The notes under the pieces are model-generated. The model saw only the letters and a list, made by a program, of their open reading frames with translations, ran no database searches and had not been told where the DNA came from. Shown here piece after piece: positions 6,805-7,864 of a DNA stretch of 7,864 nucleotides. The position numbers and the translations under genes are program-made. The stretch is from an uncultured Erysipelotrichaceae bacterium (GTDB lineage: Bacteria > Bacillota_I > Bacilli_A > RF39 > UBA660): positions 1 through 7,864 of the forward strand of contig CACXFY010000114.1 of assembly GCA_902767005.1 (NCBI GenBank), given 5' to 3'. How positions within the stretch are numbered: position 1 is the first letter of the stretch; each line of letters opens with the position of its first letter.

Positions 6805-7864
6805 ATGGCAAGAGATACATCATTAGAAAAAACAAGAAACTTTGGAATAATGGCTCATATTGATGCAGGAAAAACAACTGCAACTGAACGTATATTATTC
6901 CATACAGGGGTAACACATAAAATCGGTGAAACACACGACGGTGAGTCACAAATGGACTGGATGGCTCAAGAACAAGAACGTGGTATTACTATTACAAGTG
7001 CTGCTACAACATGCCATTGGAAAGGTTATAGATTTAATATAATTGATACTCCAGGACATGTAGACTTCACAATAGAAGTATCTAGATCACTTCGTGTTTT
7101 AGATGGAGCAGTAGCTCTAATTGATGCACAAGCAGGAGTAGAACCACAAACTGAAACTGTTTGGAGACAAGCATCAGAATTTAAAGTACCTAGAATTATC
7201 TTCGCAAATAAAATGGATAAGATGGGTGCAAACTTCGAATATAGTTTAAAAACTATAGATGAGAGATTAGGAGTAAATGCTAAACCAATAGAATGGCCAA
7301 TAGGAGCAGAAGACTCATTTAGAGGAACTATTGATTTAGTTACAATGAAAGCTTACGAATATGATGGAAAACAAGAAGAAAATGCCAAAGAAATAGAAAT
7401 TCCAGAAGATTTAAAGAGTGTTGTAGAAGAAAAAAGAGCAGAATTAATCGAAGCAGTTGCTGAATTCGATGATGAAATGATGATGGTATATTTAGAAGGT
7501 GAAGAAGTAACTGAAGAAATGATTAAAACAGCAATTAGAAAAGGAACACTTGCTGCAGAATTCTTCCCAGTAATGTGTGGTACAGCTCTAGGAAATAAAG
7601 GTATTAAACCATTATTAGATGCAATTATTGATTACCTACCAAGTCCACTTGATGTTGAATCAATCAAGGGAACTGATTTAAATGGTAACGAAATAGAACG
7701 TCATCCAAAAGATGATGAACCATTCTCATCATTAGCATTTAAAGTTATGACTGACCCATTTGTAGGTAGATTAACTTTCTTTAGAGTATACTCAGGACAT
7801 TTATCTAGTGGATCATATGTATTAAATTCTACAAAAGATTCAAAAGAAAGAATTGGTCGTATAC
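6805..7864 (+). CDS. fusA: Translation elongation factor G, 3'-truncated by the window edge
   Basis: The first 353 residues of EF-G, the GTPase that drives translocation on the ribosome; the full protein is usually about 690 residues and the frame is still open at the window end. The start [12 protein letters not shown] matches the family N-terminus, and AAAGGAG (6793-6799) lies 5 bases upstream. GTPase motifs are G1 AHIDAGKT (17-24), switch I with [11 protein letters not shown] (59-69), G3 DTPGH (81-85) and G4 NKMD (135-138). The G-prime insert follows (about 160-255), then [18 protein letters not shown] and the start of domain II with [20 protein letters not shown]. The gene begins 12 bases after the rpsG stop, so it is probably cotranscribed. 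The main fusidic-acid resistance positions in domain III are beyond the window. No frameshift or missing GTPase residue is visible. Confidence 0.98.
   Translation, partial: MARDTSLEKTRNFGIMAHIDAGKTTATERILFHTGVTHKIGETHDGESQMDWMAQEQERGITITSAATTCHWKGYRFNIIDTPGHVDFTIEVSRSLRVLDGAVALIDAQAGVEPQTETVWRQASEFKVPRIIFANKMDKMGANFEYSLKTIDERLGVNAKPIEWPIGAEDSFRGTIDLVTMKAYEYDGKQEENAKEIEIPEDLKSVVEEKRAELIEAVAEFDDEMMMVYLEGEEVTEEMIKTAIRKGTLAAEFFPVMCGTALGNKGIKPLLDAIIDYLPSPLDVESIKGTDLNGNEIERHPKDDEPFSSLAFKVMTDPFVGRLTFFRVYSGHLSSGSYVLNSTKDSKERIGRI

Noticed and set aside
6761..6949. Antisense ORF of 62 codons across the rpsG-fusA junction
   Set aside because: It overlaps two well-supported genes and the fusA ribosome binding site, and shows no recognisable protein feature.
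7072..7074. EF-G Ile90, equal to the S. aureus V90I fusidic-acid change
   Set aside because: Ile at this position is wild type in many bacteria including E. coli, so it says little about resistance.
1..7864. A hidden novel defence or mobile system
   Set aside because: Every part of the window except 165 bases is covered by conserved core genes or gaps under 40 bases, with no repeats or foreign-looking ORFs.

Overview
The window is a conserved housekeeping block from a low-GC bacterium (visibly about one third G+C). In order on the + strand it holds the 3' two thirds of rpoB (RNA polymerase beta), complete rpoC (beta'), a short intergenic control region, rpsL (ribosomal protein S12), rpsG (S7) and the 5' half of fusA (elongation factor G), which runs off the right edge. 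No mobile element, CRISPR array, tRNA or rRNA gene was found, and nothing looks like a novel multi-gene system.

Gene order, the AT-rich codon use, a beta' of 1210 residues without the large gammaproteobacterial insertions, an acidic beta C-terminal tail, and the 137-residue S12 with Bacillus-like numbering point to the Firmicutes/Bacilli side, perhaps an uncultured lineage near the Mollicutes. TGA is the stop of both rpoB and rpoC and Trp is encoded by TGG, so this is not a code-4 Mycoplasma. The lineage is an inference; no taxonomic search was possible.

The layout suggests two transcription units. rpoB and rpoC are joined by a 4-base ATGA overlap and end at an intrinsic terminator whose stem starts inside the last codons of rpoC (5697-5725). 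A strong-looking extended -10 promoter (5747-5775) then starts the str unit rpsL-rpsG-fusA, whose mRNA leader begins with a long imperfect hairpin (5787-5822). The L7Ae-type gene (ybxF) found between rpoC and rpsL in Bacillus is absent.

The most interesting content is at the residue level. Several positions that are nearly invariant in bacteria are changed in this otherwise well-conserved core machinery: beta N677H, beta' G778A and beta E1279Y (E. coli numbering), and S12 Pro to Ile at E. coli P90/91. These positions lie in, or next to, known antibiotic-target sites: the bridge-helix cap, the switch region, and the S12 streptomycin/accuracy loop. Whether they are lineage-typical drift, coevolved pairs or natural drug insensitivity cannot be decided from this window.
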